Shown here one piece after another: positions 44,216 through 53,883 of a stretch of 64,000 nt of DNA. The notes below the pieces were generated by a model, which did no database searches, was not told the DNA's origin, and saw nothing but the letters and a program-made list of their open reading frames with translations. Position 1 is the first letter of the stretch. Every line of letters begins with the position of its first letter. Made by a program: the position numbers and the translations under genes. The DNA is from JABSSA01 sp039960995 (GTDB taxonomy: Bacteria > Pseudomonadota > Alphaproteobacteria > Rhodobacterales > Rhodobacteraceae): contig JBDVKF010000075.1 in NCBI GenBank assembly GCA_039960995.1, forward strand, positions 186,001-250,000, in the 5' to 3' direction.

Positions 44216-44635
44216 TCACCCGCGCGGTATTTCGAAACCGGGATCAGCAAGCGTGAAACCTTTAAATTGGAAACCGGGGGAAACGGTACAGCTGACCAAT
44301 GTCCAGTCTCCGGTACTTTGGGCCGCTTGCCAATGATCTTTGGGAACGATGATTTGCGGTGCACCTTCCAATAAATTCGGCGTCAAAAGATGATCTTGCG
44401 CAGGTCCCTGATCCGAAGGGCTAAGCGATAGGATCAACGGCGCGCCTGCATGATACAACCATATTTCCGTTGCATCGACCTTGTGCCAGTGGCTTTTCTG
44501 ATCAGCTTTCAGCAAGAAATAAATACATGTTCCGCTGGGGCGATCTGGTCCATCTGCAACCCATGTCTGACGGAAATACCCGCCTTCTGGATGTGGGGTC
44601 AGGCCAAGGTGGTCGATGATCTGTTGCGCGTTCAT
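44216..44635 (-). CDS. Cupin, DUF985 family
   Basis: A 139-residue single-domain cupin. LTPHPEGGYFRQTW near 11-24, SGTCIYFLLK and SHWHKVDATEIWLYHAG (about 48-64) match DUF985, whose structure is a beta barrel with a possible metal or sugar site. Biochemical role unknown. It converges with anmK and is divergent from the FAD oxidoreductase 38 bases away. Confidence 0.85.
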   Translation of the reverse strand: MNAQQIIDHLGLTPHPEGGYFRQTWVADGPDRPSGTCIYFLLKADQKSHWHKVDATEIWLYHAGAPLILSLSPSDQGPAQDHLLTPNLLEGAPQIIVPKDHWQAAQSTGDWTLVSCTVSPGFQFKGFTLADPGFEIPRG

Positions 44636-44673
44636 ATCTGCACGCTAAGCTTTGAAAAGAAGGGGAGCAAGCA

Positions 44674-45741
44674 ATGCGGGTCATAATCGTTGGCGGTGGC
44701 ATAATTGGTGCCGCGCTGGCTTATCAATTGGATAAAGATGGCGCAGAGGTTCTGATCATCGAAGGACGCGCACTTGGGTCTGGCGCGACTGCGGCATCTT
44801 TTGGGTGGATCAATGCGTCGTTTTATTTGAACGCACATCATTTTCGTTTGCGCCAAGCCGGAATCGAGGCGTGGCATCAATTTGGATTTGGCGATCACTT
44901 AACGTGGCAAGGCAGTTTGTGTTGGGATGTGGCTGAACCCAGTCTAGAGGCCCAGAAAGCTGCGTTTGACGCAATTGGTTATCGTGCGGATTTGGTGGAT
45001 CAAAAACAAATCCAATTTTTGGAACCGCACATCAATGCGCCAAACCAGGCTTTGAGATTTCAAACTGAAGGTGTCGCAAATCCAAGTCGCATCATTGAAG
45101 CTCTGTTGGAAAAAACACGTAATGTTAAAGTGTTACAGGGCGTTTCTGTGGAAAGTTTGCTGCATGATGATGGCCGGATCAATGGTGTTGAAACTAAAAC
45201 GGGGCAGATTCATGCGAACCGCGTTGTCTTGGCTTCTGGGACCGGGGTTGCGCGTTGCTTGAACACGATTGGTATTGAATTTCCAATGTTGACGCGTCCG
45301 GGGTTGATGTTGCGCACACGGCCTGTGCCGCCACTGTTGACGCATGTTATAGCAAGCGCCAATCAAGAGGTCCGTCAGGACAGTGATGGTCATCTGTGGG
45401 CACCAATGGCGGCGAACCATCAGGCTGACACGTCGGATGTGGTTTGCGCCGATGTAACGGGTTTGGCCCAAGATGCCTTGGATCGGCTGCAAGGACTGTT
45501 GCCTGATGTGTCGTTGCAATGGGATCGGGTCCTACAAGCAGATCGTCCCATGCCCCAAGACAGTTTGCCAGCAATCGGTACGATTGGACCAGAAGGGTTG
45601 TTTGTCGCCGTGATGCATTCCGGAATAACGTTGGCCGCCATTTCCGCGCAATTGCTGGCCCCAAAAGTGTTGGGTCACTCCATGAGCAATGAAGCGTTGG
45701 ACTTGCTAGCGCCTTATGATCCGATGCGGTTCAGCGCATAA
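44674..45741 (+). CDS. FAD-dependent oxidoreductase (DadA/glycine oxidase-like)
   Basis: A 355-residue DAO-family flavoenzyme. The dinucleotide motif VGGGIIGAALAYQLDKDGAEVLIIE lies at 6-30. ATAASFGWINASF follows, where DadA-type enzymes contact the flavin. The C-terminal PQDSLPAIGTIGPEGLFVAVMHSGITLA is the usual FAD-closing motif. Probably oxidises a D-amino acid, glycine-like amine or proline derivative. The last 28 bases overlap the GNAT gene tail to tail. Confidence 0.82.
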   Translation: MRVIIVGGGIIGAALAYQLDKDGAEVLIIEGRALGSGATAASFGWINASFYLNAHHFRLRQAGIEAWHQFGFGDHLTWQGSLCWDVAEPSLEAQKAAFDAIGYRADLVDQKQIQFLEPHINAPNQALRFQTEGVANPSRIIEALLEKTRNVKVLQGVSVESLLHDDGRINGVETKTGQIHANRVVLASGTGVARCLNTIGIEFPMLTRPGLMLRTRPVPPLLTHVIASANQEVRQDSDGHLWAPMAANHQADTSDVVCADVTGLAQDALDRLQGLLPDVSLQWDRVLQADRPMPQDSLPAIGTIGPEGLFVAVMHSGITLAAISAQLLAPKVLGHSMSNEALDLLAPYDPMRFSA

Positions 45742-46229
45742 TCCATAAAGCGCAGTGTATGAACATAGGCGGGGTCGGGGTCATAGAACGGGGTGCAGGA
45801 TTTGAATCCAAGGCGTTCATACAAGCCTATCGCCTCGTGCAGGGTGTGAATTGTATCCAAAACCATGCGGGTGTGGCCGTCTTGTGCTGCGCGTCTCATT
45901 GCATCCTTGATCAACGCCGCCGCTGCACCTGTTCCGCGCGCCGTTTCATCCAAGAAGATGCGTTTGATTTCACAAGTCTTGGGGCTGTGTTCGTAATACA
46001 TCGCGCAGCCCGCGATTTGCCCGTCCAGATCGACAACCAAGATGTCGCCCTTAGGGCGTGCATGAATACGTGGAAGGTCTGCCAAGAGGGCTGCATAGGA
46101 GTCCTCGGCATAGTACTTTTCCAGAATGTCAGGAACATGATCGACGCGGGTTGCCAGAAAAGCCCGGTAATCCCAGCACAGACGGGCGACATCAGCCAAT
46201 TCAGCTTGTGTCGCCCGCCGGATTTTCAT
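45714..46229 (-). CDS. GNAT family N-acetyltransferase
   Basis: A 171-residue GNAT protein with motif A FLDETARGTGAAAALIKDAMRRA near 91-113 and a C-terminal LHEAIGLYERLGFKS. Downstream of eno with a TAATG overlap, so likely co-translated with it; no functional link to enolase is known. Substrate unknown. Confidence 0.85.
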   Translation of the reverse strand: MKIRRATQAELADVARLCWDYRAFLATRVDHVPDILEKYYAEDSYAALLADLPRIHARPKGDILVVDLDGQIAGCAMYYEHSPKTCEIKRIFLDETARGTGAAAALIKDAMRRAAQDGHTRMVLDTIHTLHEAIGLYERLGFKSCTPFYDPDPAYVHTLRFMDYALNRIGS

Positions 46230-47503
46230 TAGCGCAGGATGGAACGGCCCGCATATTCAGCGGAGCTGCCCAAGGATTCTTCGATGCGGATCAATTGGTT
46301 GTATTTGGCCAACCGGTCAGAGCGTGCCAAAGACCCTGTTTTGATCTGGCCGCAATTGGTCGCAACAGCCAAATCAGCGATTGTTGCGTCTTCGGTTTCA
46401 CCCGAACGGTGCGACATAACGTTGGTCATGCCGGCACGGTGGGCCATTTCGACGGCTTTCAATGTCTCGGTCAGTGTGCCAATCTGGTTCACTTTGACGA
46501 GCATCGAATTGGCAGATCCTTTTTCGATTCCCATTGCCAAGCGGGTCGGGTTGGTCACGAACAAGTCGTCGCCAACCAACTGACAGCGGCCACCCAACGT
46601 ATCCGTCAGCGCTTTCCAACCGTCCCAGTCGTCTTCGGAACAGCCATCTTCGATTGAGATGATCGGATAGTCGTTCACCAACGCTTCGAGATAGGAAACG
46701 TTTTCGTCGGATGAAAGCGTTTTTCCTTCACCAGCAAAGATATACGAGCCATCTTTGTAGTATTCGGTCGCCGCACAATCCAGAGCAAGATAGATGTCTT
46801 CGCCCGGTGCATAGCCTGCTTTTTCGATGGATTTCAGAACAAAATCCAACGCATCCCGTGTTGAATTCAGGTTTGGTGCAAACCCACCTTCGTCGCCAAT
46901 GCCTGTGGACAGACCCGCGTCGGACAGTTCTTTTTTCAGGGTGTGAAACACCTCGGATCCCATGCGAACAGCGTGGCTGATGCTGTCTGCAACAACCGGC
47001 ATGATCATGAATTCCTGAATGTCGATTGGGTTGTCCGCGTGTTCGCCACCGTTGATGATATTCATCATAGGAACCGGCAGAATGCGCGCCTGTGTGCCGC
47101 CGACGTAACGATAGAGCGGTTGCGATGTCCAATCAGCGGCTGCTTTGGCAGCGGCCAACGAAACACCCAGAATAGCGTTTGCGCCAAGACGGGCTTTGTT
47201 TTCGGTTCCGTCAAGTTCGATCATCGCGCTGTCGATTTCAACTTGCTCGGTGACGTCATAGCCAACCAAAGCTTCGGCGATTTCACCGTTGACGGCTGTG
47301 CAGGCTTCTAAAACGCCTTTGCCTTTGTAACGTAGTTTGTCGCCATCGCGTTTTTCCACGGCCTCATATGCGCCTGTGGACGCACCAGATGGTACGGCTG
47401 CACGGCCGATTGTGCCGTCTTCGAGTGTGATGTCGACTTCAACTGTTGGATTGCCACGGCTGTCGAGGATTTCGCGCGCGTGGATGTCAATTATTGTGCT
47501 CAT
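46229..47503 (-). CDS. eno: Enolase
   Basis: A 424-residue enolase, converting 2-phosphoglycerate to phosphoenolpyruvate and a possible RNA-degradosome partner. ILDSRGNPTVEVD near 12-24, GDEGGFAPN near 202-210, and LVKVNQIGTLTE with SHRSGETEDATIADLAV near 335-380 hold the magnesium and catalytic residues. ATG 47503 has GGAG upstream; the frame extends 62 codons further but without homology. It has a roughly 119-base leader. Confidence 0.96.
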   Translation of the reverse strand: MSTIIDIHAREILDSRGNPTVEVDITLEDGTIGRAAVPSGASTGAYEAVEKRDGDKLRYKGKGVLEACTAVNGEIAEALVGYDVTEQVEIDSAMIELDGTENKARLGANAILGVSLAAAKAAADWTSQPLYRYVGGTQARILPVPMMNIINGGEHADNPIDIQEFMIMPVVADSISHAVRMGSEVFHTLKKELSDAGLSTGIGDEGGFAPNLNSTRDALDFVLKSIEKAGYAPGEDIYLALDCAATEYYKDGSYIFAGEGKTLSSDENVSYLEALVNDYPIISIEDGCSEDDWDGWKALTDTLGGRCQLVGDDLFVTNPTRLAMGIEKGSANSMLVKVNQIGTLTETLKAVEMAHRAGMTNVMSHRSGETEDATIADLAVATNCGQIKTGSLARSDRLAKYNQLIRIEESLGSSAEYAGRSILR

Positions 47504-47622
47504 GAAAGGGATCTCCGCTGTCAGGCTGCAGGGCCTCTTACCGTTGCAAAGCAGGGGATGAAACCCCAATGTTCCCGCTAACGTCGGTTTGCGGTGTATC
47601 TGGCAACAGAAATTAGTCCTGA

Positions 47623-48501
47623 TCAGCCTGTTTCGTCGCCAGCAAGCGCCAAACGGCGTTCGCGCAAGAAAGTATAAAGCCCGGCGCATAATATGATGCC
47701 AGCACCCAGCAGCGTCGCGCCGTCAGGTCGTTCTCCAAGGAACAAGACGCCCAAGCTGGTTGTGAACACCAAACGCGTGTAACGAAAGGGCGATACAATC
47801 GAAACGGGGGCCATACGCATCGCGGTTGTGACCCCTAGATATCCCGTGGCAGTGACTAAGACCGCCAACGCAATGTGCCAAAGAGCAACTGGATCAGACG
47901 TCAGCGAAGCACCTGAGATCCAAAGGTAAATCAAGCCACTTGGTATTGTTGAGGCAAAGCCCCAAGTGCTAAGGGTCGAGGACGACAAGTGGACCGGTGC
48001 AAGCCGTGTCACCAAATCACGCCCGGCCAAGCCACAGATGCCCATAACTGCAAACAGAGCATTGGGCGAAAAGGCGTCGGTCCCAGGGCGAAGCACGATC
48101 AACATGCCAATCAAGCCAGCAATAACCGCGCCCCATCTGCGCCAACCGACAGTTTCCCCCAGAAATAATGCGCCCCCCATAACAACCAAAATGGGTGCAA
48201 TTTGCATGATCGCGGCAAAAGTCGACAGAGGAATAAGGGCTATGCCCAAAACCAGTCCAAGACCTCCGATGATTTCAAAGGCGTTTCGCAGCAAGATCAT
48301 CGGGTGAAAAACGTCACGACTAATAATAGGCTCGCGTCTCATCACGGCAATGACCGCAAGCAACGCAGTACCCCCTAGGCTAAGATACAGCATGATCTGA
48401 CCAAATGGCGCGCGTCCGGCGGCCAGTTTGATGAACAGATCAGACAGGGCCAAAAGCGCCATGGAAAAGATCATTAAGAGGATCGCGCGAATAATGTGCA
48501 T
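47623..48501 (-). CDS. EamA-type (DMT superfamily) transporter
   Basis: A 292-residue membrane protein with two EamA repeats and about ten helices. ALFLGETVGWRRWGAVIAGLIGMLIVLRPG ends the first repeat and LFLGERPDGATLLGAGIILCAGLY the second. ATG 48501 is chosen because the hydrophobic region starts at MHIIRAILLMIF; an upstream in-frame start at 48531 is possible. Substrate unknown. Confidence 0.85.
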   Translation of the reverse strand: MHIIRAILLMIFSMALLALSDLFIKLAAGRAPFGQIMLYLSLGGTALLAVIAVMRREPIISRDVFHPMILLRNAFEIIGGLGLVLGIALIPLSTFAAIMQIAPILVVMGGALFLGETVGWRRWGAVIAGLIGMLIVLRPGTDAFSPNALFAVMGICGLAGRDLVTRLAPVHLSSSTLSTWGFASTIPSGLIYLWISGASLTSDPVALWHIALAVLVTATGYLGVTTAMRMAPVSIVSPFRYTRLVFTTSLGVLFLGERPDGATLLGAGIILCAGLYTFLRERRLALAGDETG

Positions 48502-48682
48502 GAGGCCGCCGCAATTAAGCTGCTCAAGCACCAGTGCTTAAGGCTGCGTCTTTGTCCGCTTCACAATCAGAAAGTGCAAGGGTGGTTCGTCTCCTGAATG
48601 CGTGTTTGATCAGACAGGCGCAAACTATCGCGTTCGGTTTCTCAATGGTTGTCGTAAACAGTCGTCTGGGGCAGGGCCGGTA

Positions 48683-49099
48683 TTACTTGCGTCGAACGCC
48701 ATACAGCTCAAGACGATGTCCTTTCAGATCGAACCCAAGACGCTCCGCAATCTTTTCTTGAAGCGCTTCGATTTCTGGATCTACAAATTCGATAACTTCG
48801 CCAGACGAAATGTCGATAAGGTGGTCATGGTGATCGCGTTCCGCATCCTCGTACCGCGCACGTCCATCGCCAAATTCCAGCTTGTCCAAAATCCCGGCCT
48901 CTTCGAACAGCTTAACTGTGCGATACACCGTAGCGAGCGAGATATTGGAATCGATTGCTGAAGCCCGTCGATACAGTTCTTCCACATCGGGGTGATCTTC
49001 TGCGTCTTCAAGCACATCCGCGATGATGCGGCGTTGGCCGGTCATGCGAAGCCCTTTGGATTCGCAGCGCTCTGAAATGGTCTGGCGGTGTTGCGTCAT
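48683..49099 (-). CDS. Fur-family regulator (Fur/Mur type)
   Basis: A 138-residue Fur-family repressor: a winged helix (about 1-80, with MTGQRRIIADVLEDAEDHPDVEEL and SLATVYRTVKLFEEAG) and a dimerisation/metal domain holding HHDHLIDISSGEVIEF. In Rhodobacterales this branch usually senses manganese (Mur) and controls metal uptake; iron sensing cannot be excluded. The zinc-site Cys pairs of some Fur proteins are absent. Confidence 0.85.
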   Translation of the reverse strand: MTQHRQTISERCESKGLRMTGQRRIIADVLEDAEDHPDVEELYRRASAIDSNISLATVYRTVKLFEEAGILDKLEFGDGRARYEDAERDHHDHLIDISSGEVIEFVDPEIEALQEKIAERLGFDLKGHRLELYGVRRK

Positions 49100-49165
49100 A
49101 CTTGACGTTTAGCGGGCCAGATCGCGGGGGGCAATGCGTCCCCCGCGCTTTGATTGGAAACCTGT

Positions 49166-50017
49166 TCAGGTATAAAGCGATGGCACGCCCAATTGGGCAT
49201 GGATATCGTTTACTTGCGTCGCATCAAGGCCATACCCTTGCGCCAATGAATGCAGGTATTGCGCTTCGTTTTGGCTGTCCAAATCAATAGCCAACAGCGA
49301 CATGGCATAGACTTGTGGGCCCATACCGGCAGGCGTATCGTTGATCACGGATTGCACATCAACCGGCTTTTGCATTTCTGCGCGTACAAAGGCTGCTTCT
49401 TCCTCATCAACATCGCCGCCCAGATGACCAACAAGTTTTTCTTGTTCCGCATCGTCAAACTGCCCGTCTGACTTTGCCGCCTGAATCATCGCGCGCAACA
49501 TCAAAGCTGCAGCCGCTTCTTGATCCGCTGACGGTTCGATCGCGTCTTGGGGCGTTTGATCAAAGTTGGAATTTAACACTTCGCCAAAGCTAGCGACATT
49601 TGAAGCTGGTCGTTGTTGTGTGGCACCTGCAAGACTGCCTAATAAACCAGCACCACCCGCGGCGCCAGCCAAACCACCCAGCATCCCTTGCAATCCGCCG
49701 CCGCTACCTGTGCCGCCACCGCCAAGTTGCTCTAACATACCGCCAAGCCCGCCTGCGCCGCCAGCCGTCCCGCCGCCCAGAAGGCCACCCAACATATCCT
49801 GTAATCCACCTCCAGCGGCACCCGCGCTGTTTGTGCTGTGTGTTCCGCCAAAAGGCGAGCCGCTACCCGAACCGCTACCAGTTGCACCAGTAAGCCCGCC
49901 CAGCAGGCCACCCAAGCCGGAACCACCTGAACTGCTTTGTCTGTTCATCATGCTGCTTGCGCCTTTGGCAACGGCAACACCGATGGCCACTTTGGCCAAT
50001 GTTTTCATTAAACTCAT
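49166..50017 (-). CDS. DUF533/TerB-like protein with Gly-rich region
   Basis: A 283-residue protein. The N-terminus has a short hydrophobic helix (LAKVAIGVAVAKGA). Residues about 28-130 are a low-complexity Gly/Ser/Ala region built of variations on LGGLLGG and GGLQGMLGG. Residues about 160-280 form an all-helical TerB-like domain of the DUF533 family (AAAALMLRAMIQAAKSDGQFDDAEQEKLVG). Function of this family is unknown; TerB relatives are linked to tellurite and membrane stress. GAGGGGGAATTTCC precedes the ATG. Confidence 0.8.
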   Translation of the reverse strand: MSLMKTLAKVAIGVAVAKGASSMMNRQSSSGGSGLGGLLGGLTGATGSGSGSGSPFGGTHSTNSAGAAGGGLQDMLGGLLGGGTAGGAGGLGGMLEQLGGGGTGSGGGLQGMLGGLAGAAGGAGLLGSLAGATQQRPASNVASFGEVLNSNFDQTPQDAIEPSADQEAAAALMLRAMIQAAKSDGQFDDAEQEKLVGHLGGDVDEEEAAFVRAEMQKPVDVQSVINDTPAGMGPQVYAMSLLAIDLDSQNEAQYLHSLAQGYGLDATQVNDIHAQLGVPSLYT

Positions 50018-50136
50018 GGAAATTCCCCCTCGGGTGTCGAATCAATGTCTAAGACACTGCCACGAAACGACGCGAACACATCGGGGAATTTTGACGATGT
50101 ATTGACATTGGCGCGCTCTAGTTCCCTTGTGATGCG

Positions 50137-51021
50137 ATGAACCGAAAAGATCATGTCGATACGACCGGGGCTATCGCATTGACAGTGTTCGCCCTGCATC
50201 TTGCATTCAATCAAGTGGTCATCAAAGTCACAAATGAGGGTTTTGGACCGATATTTTCAGCAGGCGTCCGGTCCTTAGGGGCGATGCTGGTTGTGGTGCT
50301 TTGGATCTACTTTCGCCAAAAGCGGCTGACTCTACAGCGCGACAGCATCAAAGGTGGAACGCTGTTGGGCGTGCTTTTTGCTGTCGAATTCATGTGCTTA
50401 TTTTCAGCATTAGATTTCACCAGCGTGTCCCGCATTTCGATCATCTTTTATTCTATGCCGGTTTGGTTGGCGTTGGCCGCACACTTTTTGTTGCCGGGCG
50501 AACGTTTGACGTCATGGCGATTGGTTGGGCTTGTTTTGGCCATGGCGGGGGTTGCGATCGCTGTGGCTGATCGATCTGGCGATGCAAGTCTATTGGGGGA
50601 TGGGCTGGCGTTGATTGGTGCAATTTGTTGGGCCGGGATCGCCCTGACCGTGAGGTTATCGGCATTGTCTAAGGTTGAGCCGTCGGAACAATTGTTGTGG
50701 CAACTGATGGTGTCTGCTCCCCTTCTTTTAATCGCGGCGTATATCAGCGGAGATATCTTTCGCGACCCTGAAATGATCCACTTTGCAGGCATGGCATTTC
50801 AGATCATCGCAGTTGCGTCGTTTGGATTCTTGGCGTGGTTTTGGTTGATGTCGGTTTACCCGGCATCTGGTGTCGCGTCGTTTTCGTTTCTATCGCCTGT
50901 GTTTTCCGTCCTTTTGGGATGGTTTTTGCTAAGAGAAGACGTCGGGATCAGTATTTGGATCGCGCTTTTGTTGGTCGCGGTCGGGATCGTTTTGATCAAC
51001 CGCAAACCTAACAGCGCTTGA
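50137..51021 (+). CDS. EamA-type (DMT superfamily) transporter
   Basis: A 294-residue protein with two EamA repeats, about ten helices. HLAFNQVVIKVTNEGFGPIFSAGVRS begins the first and LLGWFLLREDVGISIWIALLLVAVGIVLINRK ends the second. Divergent from the DUF533 gene with about 120 bases between, and tail to tail with selO. Substrate unknown. Confidence 0.85.
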   Translation: MNRKDHVDTTGAIALTVFALHLAFNQVVIKVTNEGFGPIFSAGVRSLGAMLVVVLWIYFRQKRLTLQRDSIKGGTLLGVLFAVEFMCLFSALDFTSVSRISIIFYSMPVWLALAAHFLLPGERLTSWRLVGLVLAMAGVAIAVADRSGDASLLGDGLALIGAICWAGIALTVRLSALSKVEPSEQLLWQLMVSAPLLLIAAYISGDIFRDPEMIHFAGMAFQIIAVASFGFLAWFWLMSVYPASGVASFSFLSPVFSVLLGWFLLREDVGISIWIALLLVAVGIVLINRKPNSA

Positions 51022-51027
51022 ATGTGA

Positions 51028-52446
51028 TCAGGTTCCGCAAAACGTCGCAGGCACGACTTCGTCTATTTTCGGAGCGCGTCTGAGATCATCAAATTCCGCA
51101 TTCGCGACATAGGGCGATGAAAGCGCCTGCATCATCCGATCAAACCGAGACATGTCACCGGCAACGGCGGTTTCGATCATCTCTTCGATACGGTGATTGC
51201 GTGGAATCAAAACCGGATTGGCTTTCTGCATGACGTCTTCTGGGGCATCTTCTGACTTCAGACGATCCTGCCACCGGTTTAACCATGTACTAAAGGCCGG
51301 TTGGTCCAGTATTTCGGCAGCACCGTTGCCAGTGCCAAGTTCGCGGAACGTGTTGGTGAAATCAGATTGGTCCGATTGCATTAAAGCCAGCAATTCCTCG
51401 ATCAAGGGCTGATCTTCGGGTGTTGCATCAGTAATGCCGATCTTGCGACCAAAACGGGATAGCCATGCATCCTGTATTAACGCGGGCATTCCATGCACGA
51501 TGTCTGTTGCCTTGGCGACGACTGCGTCTTTGTCGTCGAACAATTGGATCAGCGATGTCGCGAACTGGGCCATGTTCCACACGATGATCCCCGGTTGGTT
51601 ACCATAGGCATAGCGGCCGGTTTGATCGATTGAAGAAAACACGCGCGCCTCATCATAGGAATCCATGAAAGCGCAGGGGCCGTAATCAATTGTTTCGCCA
51701 GAAATGGTGCAATTGTCTGTGTTCATCACCCCGTGGATAAAGCCCAAGCTCATCCAATGGGCGACAAGCTGCGCTTGGGCATGAACAACCGCTTGCAACA
51801 ACCCCATAGGACCATCCGCATCAGGATAATGCCGCGCAATGGCGTAATCGGTCAGGTCTTGTAACAGTTCCGTTTGCCCGCGCGCCGCAAAGATCTGAAA
51901 CGTGCCGACACGCAAATGGCTGGACGCGACACGCGTCAATACAGCACCGGGCAGGGCACCTTGTTCCCGAAACACGGAATCGCCTGTGGCAACAGCGGCC
52001 AAAGCCCGCGTTGTTGGAACGCCAAAAGCATGCATGGCTTCGGACACCACATATTCACGCAAAATGGGGCCCAACCATGCGCGCCCGTCACCCATTCGCG
52101 AAAATGGCGTCGGTCCAGACCCTTTCAATTGGATATCAAATCGCTTGTTGGATGGTGTTACTTCCCCCAACAAGATCGCGCGGCCATCACCCAATTGCGG
52201 GTTCCAGTTTCCAAATTGATGCCCCGCGTAAAGCTGTGCAATGGGCGATGCGTCTGCGGGCACGGTATTGCCACCAAACACAGATGCACGGTCGCTTTCG
52301 GTTCCGGGATCGATGCCTAAGTCCTGCGCTAATTCTGTGTTCCAGGCCAGCAAACTGGGTTCGGACACTGGCGTTGGCGCAAGGGATGCGTAAAACGCCG
52401 GATCAAGTCGGGCATACGAATTGTCAAAGGGTATCGAAACGCTCAT
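51028..52446 (-). CDS. selO: Protein adenylyltransferase SelO (YdiU)
   Basis: A 472-residue pseudokinase-fold enzyme that transfers AMP to Ser, Thr or Tyr of target proteins, linked to redox stress. Conserved SelO stretches are YAGHQFGNWNPQLGDGRAILLGE near 70-92, LKGSGPTPFSRMGDGRA near 109-125, GVMNTDNCTISGETIDYGPCAFMD near 240-263. The C-terminus TFCGT carries the Cys found where other SelO proteins have selenocysteine. AT-rich gap of 45 bases from the VOC gene upstream. Confidence 0.92.
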   Translation of the reverse strand: MSVSIPFDNSYARLDPAFYASLAPTPVSEPSLLAWNTELAQDLGIDPGTESDRASVFGGNTVPADASPIAQLYAGHQFGNWNPQLGDGRAILLGEVTPSNKRFDIQLKGSGPTPFSRMGDGRAWLGPILREYVVSEAMHAFGVPTTRALAAVATGDSVFREQGALPGAVLTRVASSHLRVGTFQIFAARGQTELLQDLTDYAIARHYPDADGPMGLLQAVVHAQAQLVAHWMSLGFIHGVMNTDNCTISGETIDYGPCAFMDSYDEARVFSSIDQTGRYAYGNQPGIIVWNMAQFATSLIQLFDDKDAVVAKATDIVHGMPALIQDAWLSRFGRKIGITDATPEDQPLIEELLALMQSDQSDFTNTFRELGTGNGAAEILDQPAFSTWLNRWQDRLKSEDAPEDVMQKANPVLIPRNHRIEEMIETAVAGDMSRFDRMMQALSSPYVANAEFDDLRRAPKIDEVVPATFCGT

Positions 52447-52491
52447 GGGGCAGAGGTAAACGTCCTGACCCTAAAGAACCAGAGGCGCGTG

Positions 52492-52896
52492 CTATTTCAT
52501 GTCATCGGAAGGCGCGTAAGGGCGCAAATCAAGCTGTGCAAAAGCGCGGCTTGAGATTGAGATGTTGTTTTTTGACGGGTCCTTGGCGTTGGCGAACATG
52601 TATCCATTGGCTTTGAACGGTTTGCTGAACTTCAATCCGTTTTCAAACGCGGTCGCTGCAAACGTTTCAACGTCCTCGACGTCAAACCCTAATTTCACAA
52701 GGACTTGTCCTTCCTTCTGGCTTTTGGCCAGCGGATGAAACTGCAAGATCGCACCGTTTCCCGGTGGTTGCAGTTCCACGATACGGTCCCCCGGTTCCTG
52801 ATACGCACGATACCCAAAGTGAAGCTGATAGAACGCGACCATTTCGTCGAGGCGCCGAGTGTAAAAAGTTAATCGGTTCAGATTTAATGTCTGCAT
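52492..52896 (-). CDS. VOC family (glyoxalase-like) protein
   Basis: A 134-residue vicinal oxygen chelate protein. RLTFYTRRLDEMVAFYQLHFGY and the later VKLGFDVEDVETFAATAFENG are the two beta-alpha-beta modules. Possible metal ligands include Glu in IVELQP and His in QFHP. Members act in glyoxal detoxification, dioxygenation or drug binding; no substrate can be named. It may be co-transcribed with the EamA gene 56 bases upstream. Confidence 0.75.
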   Translation of the reverse strand: MQTLNLNRLTFYTRRLDEMVAFYQLHFGYRAYQEPGDRIVELQPPGNGAILQFHPLAKSQKEGQVLVKLGFDVEDVETFAATAFENGLKFSKPFKANGYMFANAKDPSKNNISISSRAFAQLDLRPYAPSDDMK

Positions 52897-52952
52897 TCAA
52901 GACAAACCCCAGTTTTTGGTCAGTGTCATCCTGCGTTGTCGTGGGCTTCCGA

Positions 52953-53882
52953 TCAAGCTGCGTCCGAAATACGTTTATTGAACAGGACAAATACCGCCGC
53001 CGCGGTGATCAATACACAGCCCATCAAAGTGACGACTGTCGGGAATTGAGCAAACAGGAAAATATCAAACCCAATGGCCCAGATCAGCCCTAGATATTCA
53101 AAAGGGGCCAGCACGGACAACGGCGCACGCGCTACAGCTTCGGTTGCTGCGATGTGGCCAAGCCCGCCCAAAGTCCCGGCTCCGATCAAAGCAACCAAAG
53201 TGGCGCTATCGACGGATGGCCATGTCTGCGGTGCTGCAAAAACGCTTAAGACTGTGCAGATCAGCGCAAAATAAAAGGCGATGCTGACCGGCGTTTCCGT
53301 ATCAGTCATGCGTTTGATGTAAACACGCAAGACCGCCATGAGTATGGCGTATCCAATGCCTGCTGCTGTGCCAATCAAAATGCTGCGGTTCAGGTCGGGT
53401 GTGTCAAATGCAGGGGCAACGATCAACAAAACACCGACAAAACCAATGATGACCGCGACCAAAAGCGGTTTCGCGATACGCTCATGCAATAGATGCGCCG
53501 CCAAGGGCAGGCTAATGATGGGAACAAGATAGGCCAACGCCGTTGCACTTGCGACGGGCAAATATGCCAAAGACAGAAAGGCCAAGACCATCGTCACAGC
53601 GCCGAACACGCCGCGCGTTAAGTGCTGCATCGGATGTTTAGTCTTTAACGATGTGAAATTCGGTGTGACCCAAAATGCGTAAATAAGGATTGGCAATAAC
53701 GCGAACAGGCTTCGAAAAAAGACGATCTGCCCTAATGCCGCTTGTTTGGCCGCGGCGTGTACGCAGGCCGACATGGCCGCCAACAAAAACGTCGCCAACA
53801 CGCGCAGACCAATACCGCGCCACTTTGAAACGGGTGTAACCACAGAGCGTTTGTTCGATGTGGTCAGTTTCGCATCCGGCAC
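52953..53882 (-). CDS. EamA-type (DMT superfamily) transporter
   Basis: A 309-residue membrane protein with two EamA repeats. SACVHAAAKQAALGQIVFFRSLFALLPI opens the first and APFEYLGLIWAIGFDIFLFAQFPT closes near the end. It starts with GTG at 53882, one base after the stop of the GNAT gene. It belongs to a run nucleoside hydrolase-GrpB-GNAT-EamA. Substrate unknown. Confidence 0.83.
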   Translation of the reverse strand: MPDAKLTTSNKRSVVTPVSKWRGIGLRVLATFLLAAMSACVHAAAKQAALGQIVFFRSLFALLPILIYAFWVTPNFTSLKTKHPMQHLTRGVFGAVTMVLAFLSLAYLPVASATALAYLVPIISLPLAAHLLHERIAKPLLVAVIIGFVGVLLIVAPAFDTPDLNRSILIGTAAGIGYAILMAVLRVYIKRMTDTETPVSIAFYFALICTVLSVFAAPQTWPSVDSATLVALIGAGTLGGLGHIAATEAVARAPLSVLAPFEYLGLIWAIGFDIFLFAQFPTVVTLMGCVLITAAAVFVLFNKRISDAA

Positions 53883-53883
53883 A

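Noticed and set aside
49566..50105. Long Pro-rich plus-strand open frame
   Set aside because: It is the complement of the Gly-rich codons of the DUF533/TerB gene; GGN codons read backwards give Pro and Ala.
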